In this document: positions 57,779-64,000 of the stretch, in pieces
Position numbering within the stretch: the stretch's first letter is position 1
Layout of the letters: every line of letters begins with the position of its first letter
Assembly (NCBI GenBank): GCA_963739995.1
Contig: CAVUCH010000017.1
Location: forward strand, 62,001-126,000
From: CAVUCH01 sp963739995
GTDB taxonomy: Bacteria > Acidobacteriota > Vicinamibacteria > Vicinamibacterales > JAENWD01
Reading direction: 5' to 3'
DNA: 64,000 nt
Notes under the pieces: generated by a model
Databases searched by the model: none
Told to the model about the DNA's origin: nothing
The model's input: only the letters and a program-made list of their open reading frames with translations
Made by a program: the position numbers and the translations under genes

Positions 57779-58443
57779 CAGGCGGTCACGTGCAGGGGCC
57801 GTCCGCAGCCCTTGCAGAAGCGCGCGTCGGGATCGTTCGCCGTGCCGCATTCGGTGCATGCCGGCCGTGCGGATGTGACGGCTGGCGGGGCAGCCGCACC
57901 CGGCGCTTCGCGTGCGCCGGGACCGCGGGCCGCGAGATCGCGCTCGATCATCTCGCGGTACACCGACGCGCCATCCAGTTGGGTGATCAGACGGAGCGCA
58001 CGCGCACGAAGCCGGTCGCGCATGATGTCGAAGTCACCCTCGGCGATCTTGCCCATCGCGCGATCGAATTCCAGTTCCTTGATGGCTCGCAGCGTCAGCA
58101 TCTTGTCGCGTTCGAGCGCCGCCCGCGTGCGCCCGGCAACCATCGTGGTGTCCTCGCCGATATCGTCGCTGACCAGCGGGCTCAGCATGCGGAACAGGCC
58201 GTGCCCCGCGTAGCCGGCGGCCGCAACCGTGGCGACCGCGAGCACCAGCCGCTCGAGAGGCTGGCCGTGCAACAGGACCACCGTGACGAGTGCGAGCAGC
58301 GCCGACGCCACGAAGAAAAAGTGCCACGGACGCATGCCGTCGCCAGCCTGGAGTGCCGGCGCGGCGGGCGGCGGCGGCGAGGGCGCGCGACTGGTGGCGC
58401 GCTTCTCGCGTCGTGCCGGTTCAGTCAAGGTTGCTGAGCTCAT
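57778..58443 (-). CDS. Zinc-ribbon membrane protein within the ccm operon
   Basis: The 221-aa protein has a Pro-rich cytosolic N-terminus, two membrane segments (FFFVASALLALVTVVLLH and LAVATVAAAGYAGHGLF), a helical region (ALERDKMLTLRAIKELEFDRAMGKI) and a C-terminal zinc ribbon (C-TEC-G...C-KGC-G). Its position suits a CcmI-like TPR partner, but it has no TPR; similar zinc-ribbon proteins occur in other ccm operons. It overlaps the ccmF-like gene by 23 bp at its start. Function unknown. Confidence 0.7.
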   Translation of the reverse strand: MSSATLTEPARREKRATSRAPSPPPPAAPALQAGDGMRPWHFFFVASALLALVTVVLLHGQPLERLVLAVATVAAAGYAGHGLFRMLSPLVSDDIGEDTTMVAGRTRAALERDKMLTLRAIKELEFDRAMGKIAEGDFDIMRDRLRARALRLITQLDGASVYREMIERDLAARGPGAREAPGAAAPPAVTSARPACTECGTANDPDARFCKGCGRPLHVTA

Positions 58444-60907
58444 CGTTCAGACGGCTTTCGAGTGTGGGATCCACGGGCTCGTCACGGTCGGCGGCGGACG
58501 CGGCGGCTGCCCTCGCCGTCTCGCCGCGGCGCGTCCACCGCACTGCGACGAGGCCGGTCACGAGCAGCCCGGTGGCGCCGAGCAGGTAGGGCACGGCCCA
58601 GGCGAGCCGGTTGAACCCCTCGTCGATGGGCTGCGCCAGCGGCTCCTGGCTGCCGTACTTCGCGATGTAGTAGGCGATGATCCGCTCGCGCGTGCGGCCC
58701 TCGGTGACGAGCTGTGCCAGTTCCGCACGCATGTTCCGGGCATAGCCGCACTGGCACTGGGACAACAGCTGGCGCCCGCAGGTGCCGCACATGCAGATCA
58801 GGTTCTGCTGCAGGTCCCGCTCGAGCCCGGAGCGGGCGATCACCGGCACCGTCTGCCCCGTTTCGACGTGCTGCGCATGCGCGACGGCTGGCAGCAGCAG
58901 GACGAGCACGAGCAGCACCGTGGTCGTCGAGGCCGCCTCGGCGGGCAGCTTCGCGAGCGCGAAACTGTAGGCACGCTCCGGGAGCAGCGCAATGCCCGTC
59001 CCGAGCGCCATCACGGCGAACCCGAACCAGATCCAGTTGACGAGGGGATTGACGACGATATGCAGGCTGGCGGACTGGTCCTGCAGGTCGAACGCCGGCA
59101 TGACGATATAGACGTCTTCCGTGATGCCACGACGGATGGCAACCTCGGTCGTCGGCTCTTCCTCATGCTTGCGGAAGAACCACTTCGCCGGGTACATCCC
59201 GAATTCGTTGCTGCCCTCGGACACCTTCAGGTGTCCCGTGATCATCTGCTTCTGTCCGTCGTCGGTGACGCGCACGGATTCGAGCCGGACGCTGAACGGG
59301 CCGACCGTCCCCTGCTGGCCGGGCTTGAGGAGCACCTGCTCCTCCATCTTGAAGCCCTCACCTGCGAAGCCGAAGAAGATCAGCACGATCCCGAGGTGCA
59401 CGATATAGCCGCCGTACCGCCGTTTGGATCGCCCGACCACCCCCACGAGCGCGGTGAACAGGTCGGTGCCCGTGCCCTCCTGGCGTACGCGGGCGCCGCG
59501 CACGAACTCCTGGAGAATCGTCGCGGTCACGAACGCGCACATGACGAAACAGATCCCGGAGACCCAGACGCGCACCCCGAGCGCGAGGAGCGCCACCCCC
59601 GTCACTACGGACGTGAGCACCGGCCAGATGAACTGGAAGCGCAGGTTCGAGAGCGTCGACTTCCGCCACGCCAGCAGCGGAGCAATCCCGGTCAGCACCA
59701 GCAGCGCGAGGCCGATCGGCGTCATCCACTTGTTGAAAAAGGGCGGCCCCACCGTGAGCCGCTCACCGGTGATCGCTTCGCTCAGCGTCGGGAACATCGT
59801 GGCGAAGAGGACGAATAGCGCCGCGAACAGCAGAATCCAGTTGTTGACGAGGAACGCCGCTTCACGTGACGCCCACGAGTCCAGCTCGTGGCGTGATCGC
59901 AGCAGCGGCAGGCGGTAGATGACCAGCCCGAAGCTGAAGACCAGGATCACCACCATGAATACCGTGAACATCCACGCCAGCGCGCGGTCCTCCCCGAACG
60001 CGTGCACCGACTGCACGACGCCGGACCGTGTCATGAAGGTGCCGAAGATCGTCAGGAAGAACGTCACGATCACCAGCGTGACGTTCCAGACGCGCAGCAT
60101 GGCGCGCCGCTCCTGCACGATCACAGAATGCAGGAATGCCGTGGCCGTGAACCATGGCAGCAGCCCGGCGTTCTCCACGGGATCCCAGCCCCAGTAGCCG
60201 CCCCAGCCGAGCTCTTCGTACGCCCAGATCATCCCGAGCGTCAGACCGAACGACAGGAACAACCAGCTGACCATCGTCCAGCGCCGCACCGCGCGAAGCC
60301 ACGCGTCGTCGAGGTAGCCGGTGATGAGCGCCGCCATCCCGAACGCGAACGGAATCGTCATCCCGACGAACCCGATGTACAGCGAGGGCGGGTGAATGAC
60401 CATGTAGGGGTTCTGCAGCAGCGGGTTCAGCCCGCGGCCGTCGGGCGGCACCTGCGCGAGAAACGTGTCGAACGGGTTCCGGTGGATGACCATCATGAAG
60501 AGGAAGAACATCTCGACGACCGAGATGACGGCCACCACGTAGGGGATCAGCTCGCGGTGCCGCTCACGGTTCACCCGCACGGCAATCGCCCCGAAGGCGG
60601 AAAGCAGGAAGACCCAGAACAGAATGGACCCGTCCAGTCCGCCCCAGTACCAGGTGATCTTGTAGAACAGCGGCTGCACGGCGTCCGAGTACCGCTGCAC
60701 GTACTTGATGCTGTAATCGCGGGAGACGAACGCGTAGACGATCACGCCCGAGGCGACCGTCATCAGCGCCGTTGTGAGATAGAGCGCGCCGATACCGCTT
60801 TCGATCAGCCGCCGCGAGCCGCGACGCGCGCCGAGCACCGAGATCGCGGCGGCATAGGCCGCAACCACGAAACCTGCGAGCAGGGTGAAGGAGCCAAGTG
60901 AGGCCAT
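58421..60907 (-). CDS. ccmF: CcmF heme lyase with fused CcmH-like C-terminal domain
   Basis: This 828-aa protein is longer than the usual 640-660 aa CcmF. Residues 1-about 660 carry CcmF features: WGGYWGWDPVEN WWD motif (235-246), conserved His in NPYMVIHPPSLY (H172) and about 14 membrane segments. After a hydrophobic segment (about 667-688), residues about 690-795 resemble CcmH: ERDLQQNLICMCGTCGRQLLSQCQCG (five Cys, C705-C720), REL-like MRAELAQLVTEGRTRERIIAYYIAKYG and a terminal membrane helix. CcmF/CcmH together ligate heme to apocytochrome CxxCH. The fusion would fix their stoichiometry. Start ATG at 60907. Confidence 0.9.
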   Translation of the reverse strand: MASLGSFTLLAGFVVAAYAAAISVLGARRGSRRLIESGIGALYLTTALMTVASGVIVYAFVSRDYSIKYVQRYSDAVQPLFYKITWYWGGLDGSILFWVFLLSAFGAIAVRVNRERHRELIPYVVAVISVVEMFFLFMMVIHRNPFDTFLAQVPPDGRGLNPLLQNPYMVIHPPSLYIGFVGMTIPFAFGMAALITGYLDDAWLRAVRRWTMVSWLFLSFGLTLGMIWAYEELGWGGYWGWDPVENAGLLPWFTATAFLHSVIVQERRAMLRVWNVTLVIVTFFLTIFGTFMTRSGVVQSVHAFGEDRALAWMFTVFMVVILVFSFGLVIYRLPLLRSRHELDSWASREAAFLVNNWILLFAALFVLFATMFPTLSEAITGERLTVGPPFFNKWMTPIGLALLVLTGIAPLLAWRKSTLSNLRFQFIWPVLTSVVTGVALLALGVRVWVSGICFVMCAFVTATILQEFVRGARVRQEGTGTDLFTALVGVVGRSKRRYGGYIVHLGIVLIFFGFAGEGFKMEEQVLLKPGQQGTVGPFSVRLESVRVTDDGQKQMITGHLKVSEGSNEFGMYPAKWFFRKHEEEPTTEVAIRRGITEDVYIVMPAFDLQDQSASLHIVVNPLVNWIWFGFAVMALGTGIALLPERAYSFALAKLPAEAASTTTVLLVLVLLLPAVAHAQHVETGQTVPVIARSGLERDLQQNLICMCGTCGRQLLSQCQCGYARNMRAELAQLVTEGRTRERIIAYYIAKYGSQEPLAQPIDEGFNRLAWAVPYLLGATGLLVTGLVAVRWTRRGETARAAAASAADRDEPVDPTLESRLNDELSNLD

Positions 60908-61033
60908 GGTGTCGTGAAGCCGCTAGCGAGGTGCCGGACGAGCGACCCGGCTGAAGTGCCCGATTACAACCGGGCGTGGCTCACTGGGACAGCCATCGCG
61001 GATATGAACGTGAGTCCCACAGACTGTCCCCTG

Positions 61034-61459
61034 TCAGAGGCCGGAAGGCGCTGCGCCGGTCGCACCTGGTTTGGGCTCGTATTTCGACGGACACTTCGCC
61101 ATGACCCCGTTCGGTTCCACGGTGAACCCGTGGGGCGTAAGCGTGCCCTTGAGCACCACCTCCGCTTCGTCCTTGAACGTGTCCGGCACGATGCCACTGT
61201 AGCTGGCCGGAATGACGGCCCCTTTGCTCTGGACCTGGAAGCGGTAATCGAGGGAGTCGCGCTTCCGCAGGATCGAGTCGGGGACCACGAAGCCGTGCAA
61301 TTGCAGCTTCTTCCCGTACCACGCCTCCGGCTGAACGCTCACTTCCTCGACGTGCTTGTAGTACTCGGTCCCGTCGCGCAGCGTGGACCAGAGCAGGCCG
61401 CCGAAGGCCAGCACCAGCACGCAGGTGGTGAGACCTACCCGTACGATTTTGCTGTTCAT
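61034..61459 (-). CDS. ccmE: CcmE heme chaperone, Cys-type (CxxxY)
   Basis: The 141-aa protein has an N-terminal membrane anchor (RVGLTTCVLVLAFGGLLW) and a beta-barrel OB-like domain. The C-terminus reads GVMAKCPSKYEPK, where the heme-binding position is Cys (C123) with Tyr at 127. Typical CcmE has His in HxxxY. A CxxxY form of CcmE is known from archaea and some bacteria with a variant System I. CcmE carries heme from CcmC to CcmF. It follows a good promoter (61476-61504) and precedes ccmF by 126 bp. Confidence 0.92.
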   Translation of the reverse strand: MNSKIVRVGLTTCVLVLAFGGLLWSTLRDGTEYYKHVEEVSVQPEAWYGKKLQLHGFVVPDSILRKRDSLDYRFQVQSKGAVIPASYSGIVPDTFKDEAEVVLKGTLTPHGFTVEPNGVMAKCPSKYEPKPGATGAAPSGL

Positions 61460-61475
61460 ATGCTGCTACCGGCCC

Positions 61476-61504
61476 AGAATACTGCCGGTCCCCGGGCCGG
61501 TCAA
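61476..61504 (-). promoter_or_regulatory. Sigma-70 promoter of the ccm operon
   Basis: Reading the minus strand: -35 TTGACC (61504-61499), 17-bp spacer, -10 TATTCT (61481-61476). The ATG of ccmE lies 16 nt downstream of the -10, so the leader is only about 9 nt and shows no Shine-Dalgarno. Confidence 0.65.
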
Positions 61505-61545
61505 CCATCCAGCCATGCCAGAACCAAGCCAGGCCACGCCTGGCG

Positions 61546-62118
61546 TCACCGCCAGGCGGGTGAGACGACGTCCCGCACGAGCCGGACCACCAGCGCGACC
61601 GGCAGGCCGACGACATTCGTGTAGGAACCGTCGATTCGCTCGATGAAACGCGACGCCAGCCCCTGGATCCCATAGGCACCCGCCTTGTCGCGCGGCTCTC
61701 CGGACGCGACGTACCATGCGAGATCTTCCTCACTGAGCTGCGCGAATTGCACCACGGTGCGCGCGACCTCCGACACCGTGCGCCCGTCGTGTCGCAGCGC
61801 CACACCGGTGAGCACCTCGTGCGCACGGCCGGTCAGCTGTCGCAGCATGGCCGCCGCGTCCACGTCATCGCGCGGCTTGCCGAGAATCGCGCCGTCGATC
61901 GAAACGGCCGTGTCCGCGCCGAGCACGACCTCGTCGAACCGGGACGGATCGGCGGCAGTCTCCGCCTTCACAGCGGCCAGCCGGCGCACGTACTCGGCGG
62001 CACCTTCTCCCGGCCGCACGGACTCGTCGACCGCGACCGCGCGAACCTCGAAGACGAAACCCGCAGACGTCAACAGGTCGGCCCGGCGGGGCGACGCGGA
62101 GGCGAGAACCAGGCGCAC
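61546..62118 (-). CDS. maf: Maf-family nucleotide pyrophosphatase
   Basis: The 190-aa protein has the Maf signature LASASPRRADLL (near 5-16), VRRLAAVKAE, GADTAV and a C-terminal GIQGLASRFIERIDGSYTNVVGLP. Maf proteins hydrolyse non-canonical nucleoside triphosphates such as dTTP/UTP analogues and prevent their incorporation. The GTG at 62118 is 8 nt after a minus-strand TATCAT, so a leaderless message is likely. It diverges from the DciA-like gene and lies 86 bp upstream of ccmE. Confidence 0.94.
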   Translation of the reverse strand: MRLVLASASPRRADLLTSAGFVFEVRAVAVDESVRPGEGAAEYVRRLAAVKAETAADPSRFDEVVLGADTAVSIDGAILGKPRDDVDAAAMLRQLTGRAHEVLTGVALRHDGRTVSEVARTVVQFAQLSEEDLAWYVASGEPRDKAGAYGIQGLASRFIERIDGSYTNVVGLPVALVVRLVRDVVSPAWR

Positions 62119-62126
62119 GCACCGCG

Positions 62127-62136
62127 ATGATACACT
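62127..62136. promoter_or_regulatory. Overlapping divergent -10 elements between maf and the DciA-like gene
   Basis: Minus TATCAT (62132-62127) lies 8 nt before the GTG at 62118. Plus TACACT (62131-62136) lies 10 nt before the ATG at 62147. Only 28 bp separate the two start codons, so both promoters must share this DNA. Confidence 0.55.
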
Positions 62137-62146
62137 CGACGATTGG

Positions 62147-62434
62147 ATGAACCCCGCCTCGCGCCTCCTGTCCACCGTCTTGCCGGCACTGCTGGCGCGG
62201 GCCCCGCTGACGAGCGACAAGGTCGAGTTCGCGTGGCGCACGGTGGTCGGATCCGCGATGGCGCGGGCTACACGCGTGCGGCTGCTCGAGAGCGGAACAC
62301 TGCTCGTCCAGGTGCACGATCGCAACTGGCGGCGGGAGGTCGAGAGTGCCTTCCCCGTGATCCTGCGCCGCCTGACGCCGCTGCTGGGCCCGGAGACCGT
62401 CCGCGGGATCACGATCGCGACTGAGCAGGATTAG
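62147..62434 (+). CDS. DUF721/DciA-like protein
   Basis: The 95-aa protein matches DUF721 in its core: FAWRTVVGSAMARATRVRLLESGTLLVQVHDRNWRREVESA. DciA-type proteins of this family interact with the replicative helicase DnaB and help load it. This one is at the short end for DciA, lacking long extensions. It starts 10 nt from a TACACT -10 and diverges from maf. A thiolase gene follows 72 bp downstream. Confidence 0.78.
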   Translation: MNPASRLLSTVLPALLARAPLTSDKVEFAWRTVVGSAMARATRVRLLESGTLLVQVHDRNWRREVESAFPVILRRLTPLLGPETVRGITIATEQD

Positions 62435-62506
62435 CCACTCGAGCGCAAGGCCCGGCACCAGGCGAAGGGGCCTGTTCGGCGCAGACTGGCGGCGCCCCTA
62501 CACACC

Positions 62507-63685
62507 ATGCGCGAAGCTGTCATCATCAGCGCCGTCAGGCTCCCGACAGGCAAGTTCCTCGGGGCTCTCAAGGATTTCACCGCGCCTCAGCTCGGCGCGC
62601 TCGTAGTGCGTGAAGCCGTTGCACGGGCGGGCATCGACCCCGGGTCCGTGGACGAGTGCATCATGGGCAATGTCGTGTCGGCCGGCCTCGGCCAGGCACC
62701 CGCCCGTCAGGCCGCGCTCGGCGGCGGGTTACCCGAGTCGGTGGCGGCGCTCACGATCAACAAGGTATGCGGCTCGGGTCTGAAGGCCGTGATGCTCGCC
62801 GCCCAGGGCATTGCCACCGGCGACATAGACGTGGCGGTGGCGGGGGGCATGGAGTCGATGAGCAACACGCCCTACATCCTGCCGCGCATCCGCGAAGGCC
62901 TGCGCATGGGCGACGGCGAGCTGCGGGACCTGATGATCCACGACGGCCTCTGGTGCGCCATGGACAACTGCCACATGGGCATCTCAGGGGAGACCGTGGC
63001 CGAGACGTACAGCGTCACGCGCGAGGAGCAGGACGCCTATGCGGCAGAGAGCCACCGCCGATCGGCGGCCGCAACCGAGGCGGGCCTGTTCCGGCACGAG
63101 ATGCTGCCGGTCACGATTCCGCAGAAGAAGGGCGCGCCCGTTGTCATCGATCGGGACGAGCCGATTAGGGCCGACACGACTGCAGCGGCACTCGCCAAAC
63201 TGAAGCCGGCATTCAAGCCCGACGGTACAGTCACCGCCGGCAACGCGCCTGGCGTCAATGATGGCGCCGCCGCCCTCGTCGTGATGGCCGCGGAGCGGGC
63301 GCAGGCGCTCGGGCGCGAGCCGCTCGCGCGCATCGTCGGCCAGGCGACCAGCGGCCTTCGGCCGGGGCTCGTGATGATGACGCCTGTGCCCGCGGTGCGG
63401 AAGCTCCTCGACAAGATTGGCTGGTCTGTCGATTCCGTCGATCTCTTTGAGCTGAACGAAGCGTTCTCCGTGCAGTCGGTGGCGGTCATGCGTGAGCTCG
63501 GCCTGGATCCCGCCCGCGTCAACGTGAACGGTGGCGCCGTGGCGCTCGGTCACGCGATCGGCTCCAGCGGCGCGCGCGTCCTGACGACGCTGTTGTATGC
63601 GATGACCGGGCGCGGGGCGCGACGCGGCGTCGCCACTTTGTGCCTGGGCGGCGGCAACGGTGTGGCGCTCGCCGTCGAGCGGTAG
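62507..63685 (+). CDS. Acetyl-CoA acetyltransferase (thiolase)
   Basis: This 392-aa thiolase has the three catalytic residues of the family: C88 (NKVCGSGLKAV), H349 (GHAIGSSGAR) and C379 (CLGGGNG). It is the size of biosynthetic thiolase II (PhaA/AtoB), which makes acetoacetyl-CoA from two acetyl-CoA, though a beta-oxidation thiolase is not excluded. It starts at ATG after a GC-rich gap. The 3-hydroxyacyl-CoA dehydrogenase gene follows 18 bp later, so the pair may make or degrade 3-hydroxyacyl-CoA. Confidence 0.95.
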   Translation: MREAVIISAVRLPTGKFLGALKDFTAPQLGALVVREAVARAGIDPGSVDECIMGNVVSAGLGQAPARQAALGGGLPESVAALTINKVCGSGLKAVMLAAQGIATGDIDVAVAGGMESMSNTPYILPRIREGLRMGDGELRDLMIHDGLWCAMDNCHMGISGETVAETYSVTREEQDAYAAESHRRSAAATEAGLFRHEMLPVTIPQKKGAPVVIDRDEPIRADTTAAALAKLKPAFKPDGTVTAGNAPGVNDGAAALVVMAAERAQALGREPLARIVGQATSGLRPGLVMMTPVPAVRKLLDKIGWSVDSVDLFELNEAFSVQSVAVMRELGLDPARVNVNGGAVALGHAIGSSGARVLTTLLYAMTGRGARRGVATLCLGGGNGVALAVER

Positions 63686-63703
63686 CGATCGTTGCCAGGC
63701 GTC

Positions 63704-64000
63704 ATGCGTGAGATCCGGACAGTTGGGGTCGTGGGCAGCGGCACCATGGGGAGCGGTATCGCCCAGGTGTTCGCCCAGGCCGGCTACAGTGTGCGTCTGC
63801 ACGATGCGTCTGCGCCCGCGCTCGACCGGGCGCGGGCGGGCATCGATCGGAGCCTCGCGAAATTCGTGCAGAAGGGCACGCTGACCGCCGAGGCTCGGGA
63901 CACGGCGGCGGCCCGGCTCGCCTTCCTCACGGGTCTCGACGGGTTTGCCGAAGTCGACTGCGTGGTCGAGGCAATCGTCGAGGACGCGCCGGCGAAGCGC
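63704..64000 (+). CDS. 3-hydroxyacyl-CoA dehydrogenase, partial
   Basis: The first 99 residues are visible before the right edge. They open with the NAD-binding GSGTMG (11-16) in MREIRTVGVVGSGTMGSGIAQ. LHDASAPALDRARAGIDRSLAKFVQKG and DCVVEAIVED follow, as in short-chain 3-hydroxybutyryl-CoA dehydrogenases. With the thiolase it would interconvert acetoacetyl-CoA and 3-hydroxybutyryl-CoA. The C-terminal domain is beyond the window, so chain-length preference cannot be judged. Confidence 0.92.
   Translation, partial: MREIRTVGVVGSGTMGSGIAQVFAQAGYSVRLHDASAPALDRARAGIDRSLAKFVQKGTLTAEARDTAAARLAFLTGLDGFAEVDCVVEAIVEDAPAKR

Overview
The window is strongly GC-rich, gene-dense DNA from a Gram-negative bacterium. 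The evidence for this is System I cytochrome c maturation, several outer-membrane beta-barrel candidates and many lipoproteins. Lipoproteins with an NPxSPT motif after the lipobox, GMC-oxidoreductase and GT-C genes, and many 4-nt start/stop overlaps suggest Acidobacteriota, perhaps Vicinamibacteria. That is an inference; no rRNA, tRNA, CRISPR, transposase or phage gene was seen. No stretch longer than 300 bp lacks a gene. Starts are often GTG or TTG, and several genes appear leaderless.

Layout. 1-10476 (minus) is a housekeeping run: radC, larC, metG, tatD, a polyprenyl diphosphate synthase, ligA, an HtrA protease and a cut-off NtrC-type regulator. 10686-18719 holds a lipoprotein, a DASS carrier coupled to a DapF-like protein with Ser at both catalytic Cys positions, a methyltransferase divergent from a glpD-like gene, and a ttcA-dtd-outer membrane gene unit. 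18915-25823 (minus) is a six-gene glycan-assembly operon: two GT4s, a GT-C-like membrane protein, a hexapeptide acyltransferase, an epimerase and a methyltransferase. 26043-30447 (plus) has a flippase-like gene, a beta-barrel and two related lipoproteins. 30599-49596 is a second envelope and glycan region. It includes GT-C proteins, a glycosidase-like lipoprotein, a small Tat lipoprotein with a GMC oxidoreductase, and a coupled radical SAM/flippase-like/membrane-protein set. It also has a CofD-like/GT2-like fusion with a nucleotidyltransferase and a GT2, a DPM1-type GT2 coupled to a TIG lipoprotein, and a DedA protein. 49762-53802 carries an IMPase, an RsbW-like kinase, aroA-aroK and a phosphoesterase. 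53818-61459 (minus) is a complete but unusual ccm operon. 61546-64000 has maf, a DciA-like gene, a thiolase and the start of a 3-hydroxyacyl-CoA dehydrogenase.

How the genes fit together. The glycan regions supply activation (nucleotidyltransferase), chain building (GT4, GT2), membrane-side transfer (GT-C, DPM1-type), decoration (acyl and methyl transfer, epimerisation, oxidation) and export-like membrane proteins. The polyprenyl synthase could provide a lipid carrier or a quinone tail. The ccm operon matures c-type cytochromes with a CxxxY-type CcmE and a CcmF that carries a CcmH-like tail.

Most notable signals. (1) A small dispersed palindrome is translated as AGTEVPAPH inside LarC (three copies, 81 bp apart) and inside the MetG linker, and also occurs between genes with a compensatory stem change. 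(2) A CofD-like domain is fused to a degenerate GT2 domain. (3) A DapF-like protein has Ser/Ser in place of Cys/Cys. (4) A variant ccm system is present. (5) Symmetric -10 sequences appear to fire both ways at divergent gene pairs, with start codons 7-10 nt away in the clearest cases.
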